Assembly: GCF_017355875.1 (NCBI RefSeq)
Contig: NZ_JAFEWC010000001.1
Coordinates: 2,108,001 to 2,172,000 of the forward strand
Source of the DNA: Aridibaculum aurantiacum
GTDB lineage: Bacteria > Bacteroidota > Bacteroidia > Chitinophagales > Chitinophagaceae
DNA: 64,000 nt
Reading direction: 5' to 3'
In this document: positions 34,726 through 42,340 of the stretch, in pieces
Layout of the letters: each line of letters begins with the position of its first letter
Position numbering within the stretch: the first letter of the stretch is position 1
The notes under the pieces: model-generated
Told to the model about the DNA's origin: nothing
The model's database searches: none
The model's input: the letters and a program-made list of their open reading frames with translations, nothing else
Program-made: the position numbers and the translations under genes

Positions 34726-35235
34726 TCAGCGCATAGTAGCCAAAATCCTGTCAAGGTATTTTTTCTTGAAGTAATATTCTTTTACCGGCTGTAGCTCTTC
34801 AATAGTGGTGGTTTCATCATTATAGCTTGCAATTATATCTTTTACAGGTACGTAAATCTCTTCCTGGAGATTAGCTATTGCCTGCTTCATTTTTTCCAAA
34901 TCTTCAGCATTACTTTCCATCTGTGCTTCCTGCAGTTGTTCATTCAGTTCCATCACCTCCATCAAAAAGTCAGGTGGCAACTGGTACTTTTCTTCTTCTT
35001 CCAGCAGTCCTTTTTGCATTAGTACATACTTTATTGTTTCATCCTGGTTTTGCAAGGTTTTATAAGCCTGGTTTAACATAGAAGAGATCTCTAATGCCTC
35101 TGCTTGTTCCATTTGGTTTTCCTGCGTAAAAAAATCAGGGTGATACTTGCGGCTTAAAACATAAAACTTCTGCTTCAAAAGCTGCTTATCTGGCTGAAGT
35201 GAAACGGGTATTTCGAAAAGTTGGAAGTAGTTCAT
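34726..35235 (-). CDS. hscB: HscB-type Fe-S assembly co-chaperone (J protein)
   Basis: The product is 169 aa, the usual HscB length. The N-terminal J domain begins MNYFQLFEIPVSLQ and includes the HPD motif at residues 32-34 (RKYHPDFF). The C-terminal three-helix region has LPPDFLMEVMELNEQLQEA, the segment that in HscB contacts the scaffold IscU. It stimulates the HscA ATPase to release Fe-S clusters. The partner genes are not adjacent: a tRNA-Leu lies downstream and a convergent-free gap upstream. An IscA-like gene at 16135-16479 is the other pathway member seen. Confidence 0.9.
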   Translation of the reverse strand: MNYFQLFEIPVSLQPDKQLLKQKFYVLSRKYHPDFFTQENQMEQAEALEISSMLNQAYKTLQNQDETIKYVLMQKGLLEEEEKYQLPPDFLMEVMELNEQLQEAQMESNAEDLEKMKQAIANLQEEIYVPVKDIIASYNDETTTIEELQPVKEYYFKKKYLDRILATMR

Positions 35236-35330
35236 TTTGTTTGATGTTGGTTGATCAGTGATCAGAAATTAGTGGTCAGTGAACAAAAGATTTGTTGATA
35301 AGTAATACTTGCAATAGATGTTCAGATTTC

Positions 35331-35425
35331 AGATCTCACAGCTGACACCTCACACCTCACTTCTCACAGCTGATTGCTCATAGCTCAAAGCTGGTTGCTC
35401 AAAGCTGACAGCTGACATCTACTTG
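35331..35425. repeat. Quasi-repeat tract upstream of the dehydrogenase
   Basis: Words such as CACAGCTGACACCTCAC, TCACAGCTGATTGCTC, AAAGCTGGTTGCTC and AAAGCTGACAGCTGAC repeat with small changes every 8-17 bp. It is non-coding. Confidence 0.5.
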
Positions 35426-35437
35426 CTGCTCCTTTCT

Positions 35438-35445
35438 TACCTTCG
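35438..35445 (+). promoter_or_regulatory. -7-like promoter box TACCTTCG
   Basis: A TAnnTTCG variant of the Bacteroidota box, ending 19 bp before ATG 35465. The same octamer occurs at the same distance upstream of the UbiD gene. Confidence 0.4.
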
Positions 35446-35464
35446 GCACAAAGTTACTAACCGA

Positions 35465-36685
35465 ATGCTTGTTATAGGATTAATCAAAGAAGGTAAAATA
35501 CCTGAAGACAAAAGAGTGGCACTTACACCTGCGCAATGCAGGATGCTGCAATCAAAAGTTGCCGGATTAAAAGTTATTGTACAACCTTGTAAAAACAGGT
35601 GCTTTTCAGATGATGAATACAGGAAAGCAGGAGTGGAGGTGAATGAAGATGTTTCATCATGTAATCTTTTACTTGGTATAAAAGAGGTGCCGGTACAACA
35701 ACTGGTTCCGGGCAAACGCTACATGTTTTTTTCGCATACTAAAAAAATGCAACCACACAACCAGGCGCTGATGAATGCCATGGTTGATAAAAAGATCACG
35801 CTTATAGATTATGAATGCCTGGAACATGCCGACGGTCAAAGGATCATTGGCTTTGGTTTCTTTGCTGGCATTGTTGGTGCTCATAACGGAATATATGCTT
35901 ACGGCAACCGTACAGGTGCTTTTAGTTTATGCCGTGTAGGAGAATGTAAAACCTACAAGCACTTGTTGAATAAATACTTCGGATTAAAGCTTCCAAACGT
36001 GAAGATCGCTGTAACGGGAAGTGGCCGTGTAGCTAGCGGTATCCTTGAGATCATGAACCTGTTGGGAGTTATAGAGGTTGAAAAAGAAGATTTTCTCTCA
36101 CGCGATTTTGAATATCCTGCATATGTGCAATTGAAAGGGCCCGACCTTTACGAGCACAAAGTAACTCGCAAGTACAATCGCGATGATTTTCATAATAATC
36201 CCAGGAACTACCGCTGTACGTTCAGGCAGTTTTTACCGCATACTGACATCCTGATGAATGGAATTTATTGGGATAAGAATGTACCGCGCTTGTTTGAATG
36301 GAGCGATATGTTACTTCCTGATTTTCGCATTCAAACCATAGCCGACATAACTGATGATAAGGAAGGAAGTGTGCCTTGTAACCTTGGAGATTCAACCATA
36401 GAGTTTCCGGTTTACGGCGTTGATCCTATCAGCAGGCAAATGGTAGATCCTTACCAAAAGGATTGTGTAGATGTGATGGCTGTAGGCAATTTGCCAAATG
36501 AACTACCACGCGATGCAAGCAGGTATTTTGGGCAACAATTGATAAAGTATGTATTGGAAGATGTCTTACAAGGAACATCGCCTGTGTTGGAGCGTGCTAC
36601 CATACTCAAGGAAGGAAAGTTGACGCCGCAATATGATTACCTGCATGATTACGCTTATGCACCTCAAGCTAACATCAGCCGTTGA
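35465..36685 (+). CDS. Saccharopine/alanine dehydrogenase-like NAD(P)-dependent oxidoreductase
   Basis: The product is 406 aa from ATG 35465. An in-frame TTG at 35423 would add 14 residues upstream of the family start. The N-terminus MLVIGLIKEGKIPEDKRVAL followed by TPAQC is the AlaDH/PNT N-terminal domain. A Rossmann segment VKIAVTGSGRVASGILEIMN (about residues 180-199) carries GxGxxxxG. The C-terminal region includes VDVMAVGNLPNELPRDASRYFG, a pattern of saccharopine dehydrogenases (lysine-forming LYS1 type). Substrate assignment is inference; the bacterial members may act on other imino acids. Its stop is 1 bp from the convergent trmN6 stop. Confidence 0.75.
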   Translation: MLVIGLIKEGKIPEDKRVALTPAQCRMLQSKVAGLKVIVQPCKNRCFSDDEYRKAGVEVNEDVSSCNLLLGIKEVPVQQLVPGKRYMFFSHTKKMQPHNQALMNAMVDKKITLIDYECLEHADGQRIIGFGFFAGIVGAHNGIYAYGNRTGAFSLCRVGECKTYKHLLNKYFGLKLPNVKIAVTGSGRVASGILEIMNLLGVIEVEKEDFLSRDFEYPAYVQLKGPDLYEHKVTRKYNRDDFHNNPRNYRCTFRQFLPHTDILMNGIYWDKNVPRLFEWSDMLLPDFRIQTIADITDDKEGSVPCNLGDSTIEFPVYGVDPISRQMVDPYQKDCVDVMAVGNLPNELPRDASRYFGQQLIKYVLEDVLQGTSPVLERATILKEGKLTPQYDYLHDYAYAPQANISR

Positions 36686-36686
36686 T

Positions 36687-37436
36687 CTACAGGTAGAGAT
36701 AATAATCACGTAGCAACTGAGTAAATGTTTCGCTGTAGTTTCCCTCTTGTTTAATGATGATCTCTTCGTGATGCACATCAGTAGGAGAAAGCGTATATAG
36801 AAGCATGCTGCGTAAAGGAGCATGCTTTTTCGTTTGCTTAACCGAGACGTTTTTCTCACAAAAAAATCCAGCAGCACTTGCCATATCATTAAACTCTTTA
36901 CATCGATGATAAGGTAACAATACTGCAAATTGTCCTGAAGGTTTCAGCAACTTTTTTACAACACTTACCAGCTCTTGCAACGATAAGGCAGCACTGTGAA
37001 GTGCTAGGTTCCTTCCTTCATCATTGCTCTTTAAATCATTGTCGAAAAAAGGAGGATTACTTATGACCAGGTCATACTGTTGCTGGGTCTCTTCACTAAA
37101 TAGCTGGATACTATTATTGTGAACATAGACCTGCTTTGCAAATGGTGATGCAGCGATATTTTCAGCAGCTTGTTCTGCTGCCAAATCATTTACCTCCACT
37201 GCATCTATGTGTGCATTGGTTTTTTGTGCAAGCATCAGGCTCAGTAAACCAGTGCCAGTACCAATGTCGAGAATAAGTGGGAGGTTTGAAGTGGGAAGTA
37301 CGTGAGAGGCAGCAGGTGATGCTACTATTTCATTAGCAACAAAAGCACCGAAAAGGCATGCATCGGTGCATACCTTCATGGCGCTTTTGTTTTGATGTAT
37401 TGTAAACTGCTTGAACCTGAAGTAGTCGTTCGGCAT
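36687..37436 (-). CDS. tRNA1(Val) (adenine(37)-N6)-methyltransferase, TrmN6-like
   Basis: The product is 249 aa. SAM-binding motif I is DIGTGTGLLSLMLAQ (about residue 58) and the N6-adenine catalytic motif NPPFF (about 131) lies in YDLVISNPPFFDNDL. The beginning FRFKQFTIHQNKSAMKVCTD matches TrmN6/YfiC. It would modify A37 of tRNA1-Val. The start codon overlaps the upstream peptidase stop by one base (TAATG), which implies translational coupling with the oligopeptidase, although the two functions are unrelated. Confidence 0.85.
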   Translation of the reverse strand: MPNDYFRFKQFTIHQNKSAMKVCTDACLFGAFVANEIVASPAASHVLPTSNLPLILDIGTGTGLLSLMLAQKTNAHIDAVEVNDLAAEQAAENIAASPFAKQVYVHNNSIQLFSEETQQQYDLVISNPPFFDNDLKSNDEGRNLALHSAALSLQELVSVVKKLLKPSGQFAVLLPYHRCKEFNDMASAAGFFCEKNVSVKQTKKHAPLRSMLLYTLSPTDVHHEEIIIKQEGNYSETFTQLLRDYYLYL

Positions 37437-39580
37437 TATTCAGTTATTCCTTCCAGTGCCAGTAAAAATGCATAATTGAGTGCTACGTCTTTCAGGTAAT
37501 CAAACCTTCCTGACGCACCACCATGTCCAAACTTCATATTCGTTTGAAAAAGTAGCACGTTATTATCTGTTTTATATTCCCTCAGTTTAGCCACCCATTT
37601 AGCTGGTTCAAAATATTGCACCTGGCTATCATGCAGGCCTGTCGTTACCAGCATGTTTGGATACTTCTTCTTCTCTACATTTTCATATGGAGAATAACTC
37701 TTCATGTAGGCATATGCTTCTGCATTCTTAGGATTACCCCACTCATCAAATTCGTTGGTAGTAAGCGGAATGCTTTCATCCAGCATAGTGTTTACTACAT
37801 CTACAAATGGCACCTGCGCTATCAGGCCATTCCATAGATCCGGAGCCATATTGGCAACAGCACCCATCAGCAATCCACCTGCACTACCGCCTTGTGCGTA
37901 TAAATGTTCTTTACTTGTATACTTCTGTTCTACCAAGAATTTTCCACAGTCAATAAAGTCATTGAACGTGTTTATCTTCTTCATCATTTTGCCGTCTTCA
38001 TACCACTGTCTTCCCATTTCCTGGCCTCCACGAATGTGTGCAATGGCAAAGGCAAAACCCCTGTTCAACAATGAAAGTCTTGCACTATTAAATGCAGCAT
38101 CAGTACTTATGCCATAAGATCCATAAGCATAAAGCAGTACAGGCTGACTACCATCTTTCTTGAATCCTTTTTTATATACAATGGACATTGGAATACGTGT
38201 GCCATCCTTTGCAGTAGCATACAATCTTTCAGTCACATATTCCGATGCATCATAACCACCCAATACTTCCTGCTGCTTCATAAGCTGCTTGGTCTTGTTC
38301 ACCAGGTTGTAATCGTACACTGATGCAGGTGTGGTAAGCGAGCTATAATTATAGCGAAGGGTAGTTGTTTTGTATTCAGGATTACCGGCTACATTAGCTG
38401 TATAAGCTGGTTCTCCAAAATCAAGATAATGTTCCTGGTCTCCTGCAAGTTTTCTCACACGCAGTTGTACAAGCCCATTTTTTCTTTCGCTTACTACAAT
38501 GAAGTCTTTAAATTCTTCTACACCAGAAAGCAATACATCAGTACGATGCGGAATCACTTCTTTCCAGTTTTCACGGCCAGGCTTGTTAAGTGGTGCTTCC
38601 ATCAACCTGAAGTTGGTCGCGTTCCAGTTGGTAAGAATGAGAAACTTATCATCCAGCGGCGATACCTCGTATAATACATCTTTCATGCGTGGCTGAAATA
38701 CCTTGAAATCACTGGTTGGCTTTGATGCATCGATGAATCTTGTTTCAGAAGAAAGTGTACCACCTGAATAGATCGTAATGAACTTGCCATTTTTCGACCT
38801 TCCTACACCTATGTAGTTCGTGTTGTCTTTCTCGTCGTAAACCACTTTATCCTGGTCTTCAGTTGTACCTAGTAAGTGACGCTTTATCTTTTCAGATAAT
38901 AAAGTAATAGGATTATTTGATGTATAAAAGATGGTCTTGTTATCACTTGCCCAGGCAATATTTCCATTGGTAGAATGAATAACATCTTTATACAGCCTGC
39001 CCGTCGCCAGGTCTTTGATGCGTATTACATACTGCCTGCGCGAAACGGTATCTATCCCAAACGCCAGCAGTTTATTATCAGGGCTTACCTGGAAACCTGT
39101 AACTGAATAATAAGGATGACCTTCTGCCATTGCATCTACATCTAACAGTACTTCTTCTTTGGCAGAAAGGCTGCCTTTTTTGCGGCAGTACTTAAAGTAT
39201 TGTTTTCCTTCTTCTGTGCGAGTGTAGTAGTAATAGCCATTCTTCAAAACAGGAACAGATTCATCTTTCTCCTTTATACGCGCCTTCATTTCATTGAATA
39301 ACTTTTCCTGCAGCGGCTCGGTGCTTTTCATCATAGCCTTTAGGTAGTTATTCTCTGCTTCCAGGTATGCAATCGTATTGGTGCTGTCGGGGCCTTTTTT
39401 AAAGTAGTCAATCATCCAGTAGTAGTTGTCCACCACGCTTTCACCGTGAAGCGTCCGGGTGTATGGCTTTTTTTCTGCCACCGGCGGCTTTACTTTAGGC
39501 CATTCCATTTTTTGTGCGTTCATATGCGTTTGTACAAGTGATAGTGCAACCACTGCAGTTGCTACCAGTTTTTTATTCAT
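37436..39580 (-). CDS. S9 family prolyl oligopeptidase / oligopeptidase B
   Basis: The product is 714 aa from the ATG at 39580; 19 more codons upstream lack signal-like sequence. A signal-like start (MNKKLVATAVVALSLVQTHMNAQ) suggests export. A beta-propeller occupies about residues 60-440 and the alpha/beta hydrolase follows. The catalytic triad is visible: Ser566 in GGSAGGLLMG, Asp651 in TGLHDSQVQY and His686 in FGHGGASGRFD. The HDSQVQYFEPAKW segment favours oligopeptidase B (cleavage after Lys/Arg) over prolyl oligopeptidase. In Bacteroidota a periplasmic location is likely. It is first in a two-gene operon with trmN6. Confidence 0.9.
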   Translation of the reverse strand: MNKKLVATAVVALSLVQTHMNAQKMEWPKVKPPVAEKKPYTRTLHGESVVDNYYWMIDYFKKGPDSTNTIAYLEAENNYLKAMMKSTEPLQEKLFNEMKARIKEKDESVPVLKNGYYYYTRTEEGKQYFKYCRKKGSLSAKEEVLLDVDAMAEGHPYYSVTGFQVSPDNKLLAFGIDTVSRRQYVIRIKDLATGRLYKDVIHSTNGNIAWASDNKTIFYTSNNPITLLSEKIKRHLLGTTEDQDKVVYDEKDNTNYIGVGRSKNGKFITIYSGGTLSSETRFIDASKPTSDFKVFQPRMKDVLYEVSPLDDKFLILTNWNATNFRLMEAPLNKPGRENWKEVIPHRTDVLLSGVEEFKDFIVVSERKNGLVQLRVRKLAGDQEHYLDFGEPAYTANVAGNPEYKTTTLRYNYSSLTTPASVYDYNLVNKTKQLMKQQEVLGGYDASEYVTERLYATAKDGTRIPMSIVYKKGFKKDGSQPVLLYAYGSYGISTDAAFNSARLSLLNRGFAFAIAHIRGGQEMGRQWYEDGKMMKKINTFNDFIDCGKFLVEQKYTSKEHLYAQGGSAGGLLMGAVANMAPDLWNGLIAQVPFVDVVNTMLDESIPLTTNEFDEWGNPKNAEAYAYMKSYSPYENVEKKKYPNMLVTTGLHDSQVQYFEPAKWVAKLREYKTDNNVLLFQTNMKFGHGGASGRFDYLKDVALNYAFLLALEGITE

Positions 39581-39709
39581 AGGTAAATTTTCAGAAGCAG
39601 TAAATATAAGCCGCTGCTCAATGTGTGCAGCTATCAATCAAAGTAAATGGTAAAGAGCACATTTAAAAAAGCATCTTCTTAACTTCATTTTATAATCAAC
39701 AGGTACATT

Positions 39710-41275
39710 ATGAGAAACAAAGGTTTTGTTGTTATTACAACGGTTTGTGTTTCGTTGCAGTTTTTGTGTTCCAATTCATTTGCACAAACTACAGATGCTG
39801 TAGTGAATAGGATTGTAAAAGAAGCAACTGACAATTCCCAATTAGAAAGATTGGCTTATGAACTGGTAGACTCCATCGGCCCAAGGCTGGTAGGTACACC
39901 TAAGATGAAACAAGCCAACGACTGGGCGGTAGAAAAATATAAGAACTGGGGCATAACTGCTCGCAATGAAAAATGGGGCGAATGGCGCGGATGGGACAGG
40001 GGTATTACCCATATAGACATGGTGCATCCAAGAGTAAGAACACTGGAAGGAATGATGCTTGCCTGGAGCCCCGGAACAAATGGTAAAACAGTAACCGCTG
40101 AGGCTGTTGTGTTTCCAGACCTTGATGATTCACTTGCTTATGCCCGTTGGCTGCCAACTGTAAAGGGAAAGTTTGTGCTGGTATCGCAGCTTCAATCTAC
40201 TGGCAGACCAGATTATAATTGGGAAGAGTTTGCTACCAAAGAATCATTTGAAAAAATGAAGAAGGAACGTACAGAGCAAACCGCAGCATGGAGCAACCGT
40301 TTGAGAAAAGCGGGTTATACTGCACGTACATTGCCAACAGCATTGGAAAATGCAGGTGCAGTGGGTATCATCTCTTCGTATTGGTCACGTGGTTTTGGTG
40401 TAAATAAAATCTTCAGTGCCTATACCAAAAAAGTTCCTACGGTAGATATTTCATTAGAAGATTATGGCACGCTGTACAGGCTTGCTGAAAATGGAGCTAA
40501 ACCAAGAATAAGCCTTCGCGCTGATGCGAAAGAATTAGGTGTAGTACCAACTTTTAATACAATAGCTGAAATAAGAGGAACGGAAAAGCCTGATGAATAT
40601 GTTATCCTATCTGCGCATTTCGATTCATGGGATGGTGCAACAGGAGCAACTGATAATGGAACAGGTACATTGGTAATGATGGAAGCCATGCGGATCTTAA
40701 AGCAGGTGTATCCTAATCCAAAACGTACCATACTGGTAGGACATTGGGGTAGCGAAGAGCAAGGGCTGAATGGTTCGCGTGCCTTTGTTGCCGATCACCC
40801 GGAGATAGTAAATAATACGCAGGCAGTATTCAACCAGGATAATGGTACAGGAAGAGTAGCAGATATTTCTGGACAGGGTTTCCTGCACGCATACGATTTT
40901 GTAAGCAGGTGGCTGGCCCCGGTTCCTGATACCATCAAGCAACACATCAAGACAAATTTCCCCGGCAGTCCTGGCGGGGGAGGATCAGATCATGCATCAT
41001 TTGTAGCTGCAGGTGTGCCTGCCTTTATGCTTAGCTCGTTAAGCTGGAGTTATGGCAATTACACGTGGCATACCAACAGGGATACATATGATAAGATCGT
41101 TTTTGATGATGTAAGAAGCAATGCTATTCTTACTGCTATACTTGCTTACATGGCAAGCGAAGATCCAAACAAAGCGCAGCGTGATAGAGTTATTCTGCCT
41201 ACCAATCGTCGCACGGGTCAGCAGCTGCAATGGCCTGCTGTAAGACAGCCAACGCGTAAGGGTGGAATGGATTAA
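39710..41275 (+). CDS. M28 family zinc aminopeptidase, exported
   Basis: The product is 521 aa with a signal peptide (cut after FAQ, residue 26). A PA-domain-like insert occupies about 120-270. The M28 metal site is complete: His303 in LSAHFDSWDGATGATDNG, Asp315 in the same segment, Glu349/Glu350 in GSEEQG, Asp377 in NQDNGTG and His454 in YTWHTNRDT. M28 enzymes remove N-terminal residues with two zinc ions. Probable location is the periplasm or outer membrane. A 12-bp hairpin separates it from the convergent DUF4197 gene. Confidence 0.9.
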   Translation: MRNKGFVVITTVCVSLQFLCSNSFAQTTDAVVNRIVKEATDNSQLERLAYELVDSIGPRLVGTPKMKQANDWAVEKYKNWGITARNEKWGEWRGWDRGITHIDMVHPRVRTLEGMMLAWSPGTNGKTVTAEAVVFPDLDDSLAYARWLPTVKGKFVLVSQLQSTGRPDYNWEEFATKESFEKMKKERTEQTAAWSNRLRKAGYTARTLPTALENAGAVGIISSYWSRGFGVNKIFSAYTKKVPTVDISLEDYGTLYRLAENGAKPRISLRADAKELGVVPTFNTIAEIRGTEKPDEYVILSAHFDSWDGATGATDNGTGTLVMMEAMRILKQVYPNPKRTILVGHWGSEEQGLNGSRAFVADHPEIVNNTQAVFNQDNGTGRVADISGQGFLHAYDFVSRWLAPVPDTIKQHIKTNFPGSPGGGGSDHASFVAAGVPAFMLSSLSWSYGNYTWHTNRDTYDKIVFDDVRSNAILTAILAYMASEDPNKAQRDRVILPTNRRTGQQLQWPAVRQPTRKGGMD

Positions 41276-41294
41276 GGTTCATATACTTTATAAA

Positions 41295-41324
41295 GAAGCC
41301 GCAACACAGGTATGTTGCGGCTTC
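41295..41324. terminator. Bidirectional hairpin terminator between convergent genes
   Basis: A perfect 12-bp stem (GAAGCCGCAACA with TGTTGCGGCTTC) and 6-nt loop. The T tract is short, but the location suits both genes. Confidence 0.75.
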
Positions 41325-41377
41325 TTCAATTATAGTTATGGATAAATGTTTGGATGACCTAAATGATCAACCAGCGT

Positions 41378-42067
41378 TTATTGTTGGTTCCAATCCCTTG
41401 AGAAAACTCGTTGTAATAAAGGTGTAGTACGAGCAGCGGCCTGCTGGCGAACTGCAATTTCTCTTTCCGCAATCTTTCTAAACATCGCTTCACTTACAGC
41501 ACCTGCCATTAAAGTAGGTAGATCTACATTCAGCCTGTTGCCTAAAAGTGATTGAGCAGGTTTGATAAGATCATTCCATTGATCAACCAGTTTGTATTCG
41601 TTTAGCGCAGCTTCCATTACAGGACGAAGTGAGCGGCGAAGACTGTCACCAGCTGCAGAGCGTAAATAATCCGTAGCAGACGATCCGCCATTTTTTACAA
41701 TACGCATAGCATCATTAAAACTCATATTGTTGATGCTGGATACAAAAATAGGAACAGAGGCTGTAGCTGATTTTTCAGCAGCTGTACTTAAGGTAGTAGA
41801 AAAACGATCGATCTCCGATGTAAGGCCAAGCTGGTTGATGGTATTCAACGTTTTCGAAACCTGCCCTGGAAACAGTGTGGTGAGAATGGTTTCTTTACTG
41901 AAAGCTCCTGAAGTGAAATTGTCACGAGCTCCTATTTCCAGCATTTGCCTAATAGCAGAAGCAGCATCTGCTTCAGTTAAAAAATACCTTCCTAAGCGTG
42001 TACTGCTACACGAGTACATAAGCGGGATGATTAGAATAACGAGTAGGGGTAGAATGATTTTTTTCAT
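41378..42067 (-). CDS. DUF4197 lipoprotein
   Basis: The product is 229 aa from ATG 42067 (an ATG two codons upstream is an alternative). The start MKKIILPLLVILIIPLMYSC is a lipoprotein signal with Cys20. The body matches DUF4197: ADAASAIRQMLEIGARDNFT, then SINNMSFNDAMRIVKNGGSS with the conserved TDYLRS region, and a C-terminal LPTLMAGAVSEAMFRKIAE. The family function is unknown; it is predicted periplasmic or outer-membrane associated and helical. The adjacent divergent gene is a TonB-barrel protein with 273 bp between them. Confidence 0.8.
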   Translation of the reverse strand: MKKIILPLLVILIIPLMYSCSSTRLGRYFLTEADAASAIRQMLEIGARDNFTSGAFSKETILTTLFPGQVSKTLNTINQLGLTSEIDRFSTTLSTAAEKSATASVPIFVSSINNMSFNDAMRIVKNGGSSATDYLRSAAGDSLRRSLRPVMEAALNEYKLVDQWNDLIKPAQSLLGNRLNVDLPTLMAGAVSEAMFRKIAEREIAVRQQAAARTTPLLQRVFSRDWNQQ

Positions 42068-42340
42068 AGTCATTGTTTTAATTGAGTTGTTTGCTTTGCT
42101 CCAAGAAAAAAACCTGCCAGAGAGTCTATGGCCTTTGTTAAAAGAACATTGGCAGCAATATGTTCCAGGAGTAAATCTCAATAAAGACTACGTAAGCCCA
42201 TCATGGTTTAGAAGTGCCTATACATTTTCTTTCCTACTCACCTTTAAATGTTTGTCATTCACCTATTAAGCAGCTGGCACAAGGCCAATGGCATATTCAT
42301 TGAAACTACTTTTGATCATCGATCTCGATAACACGCAACC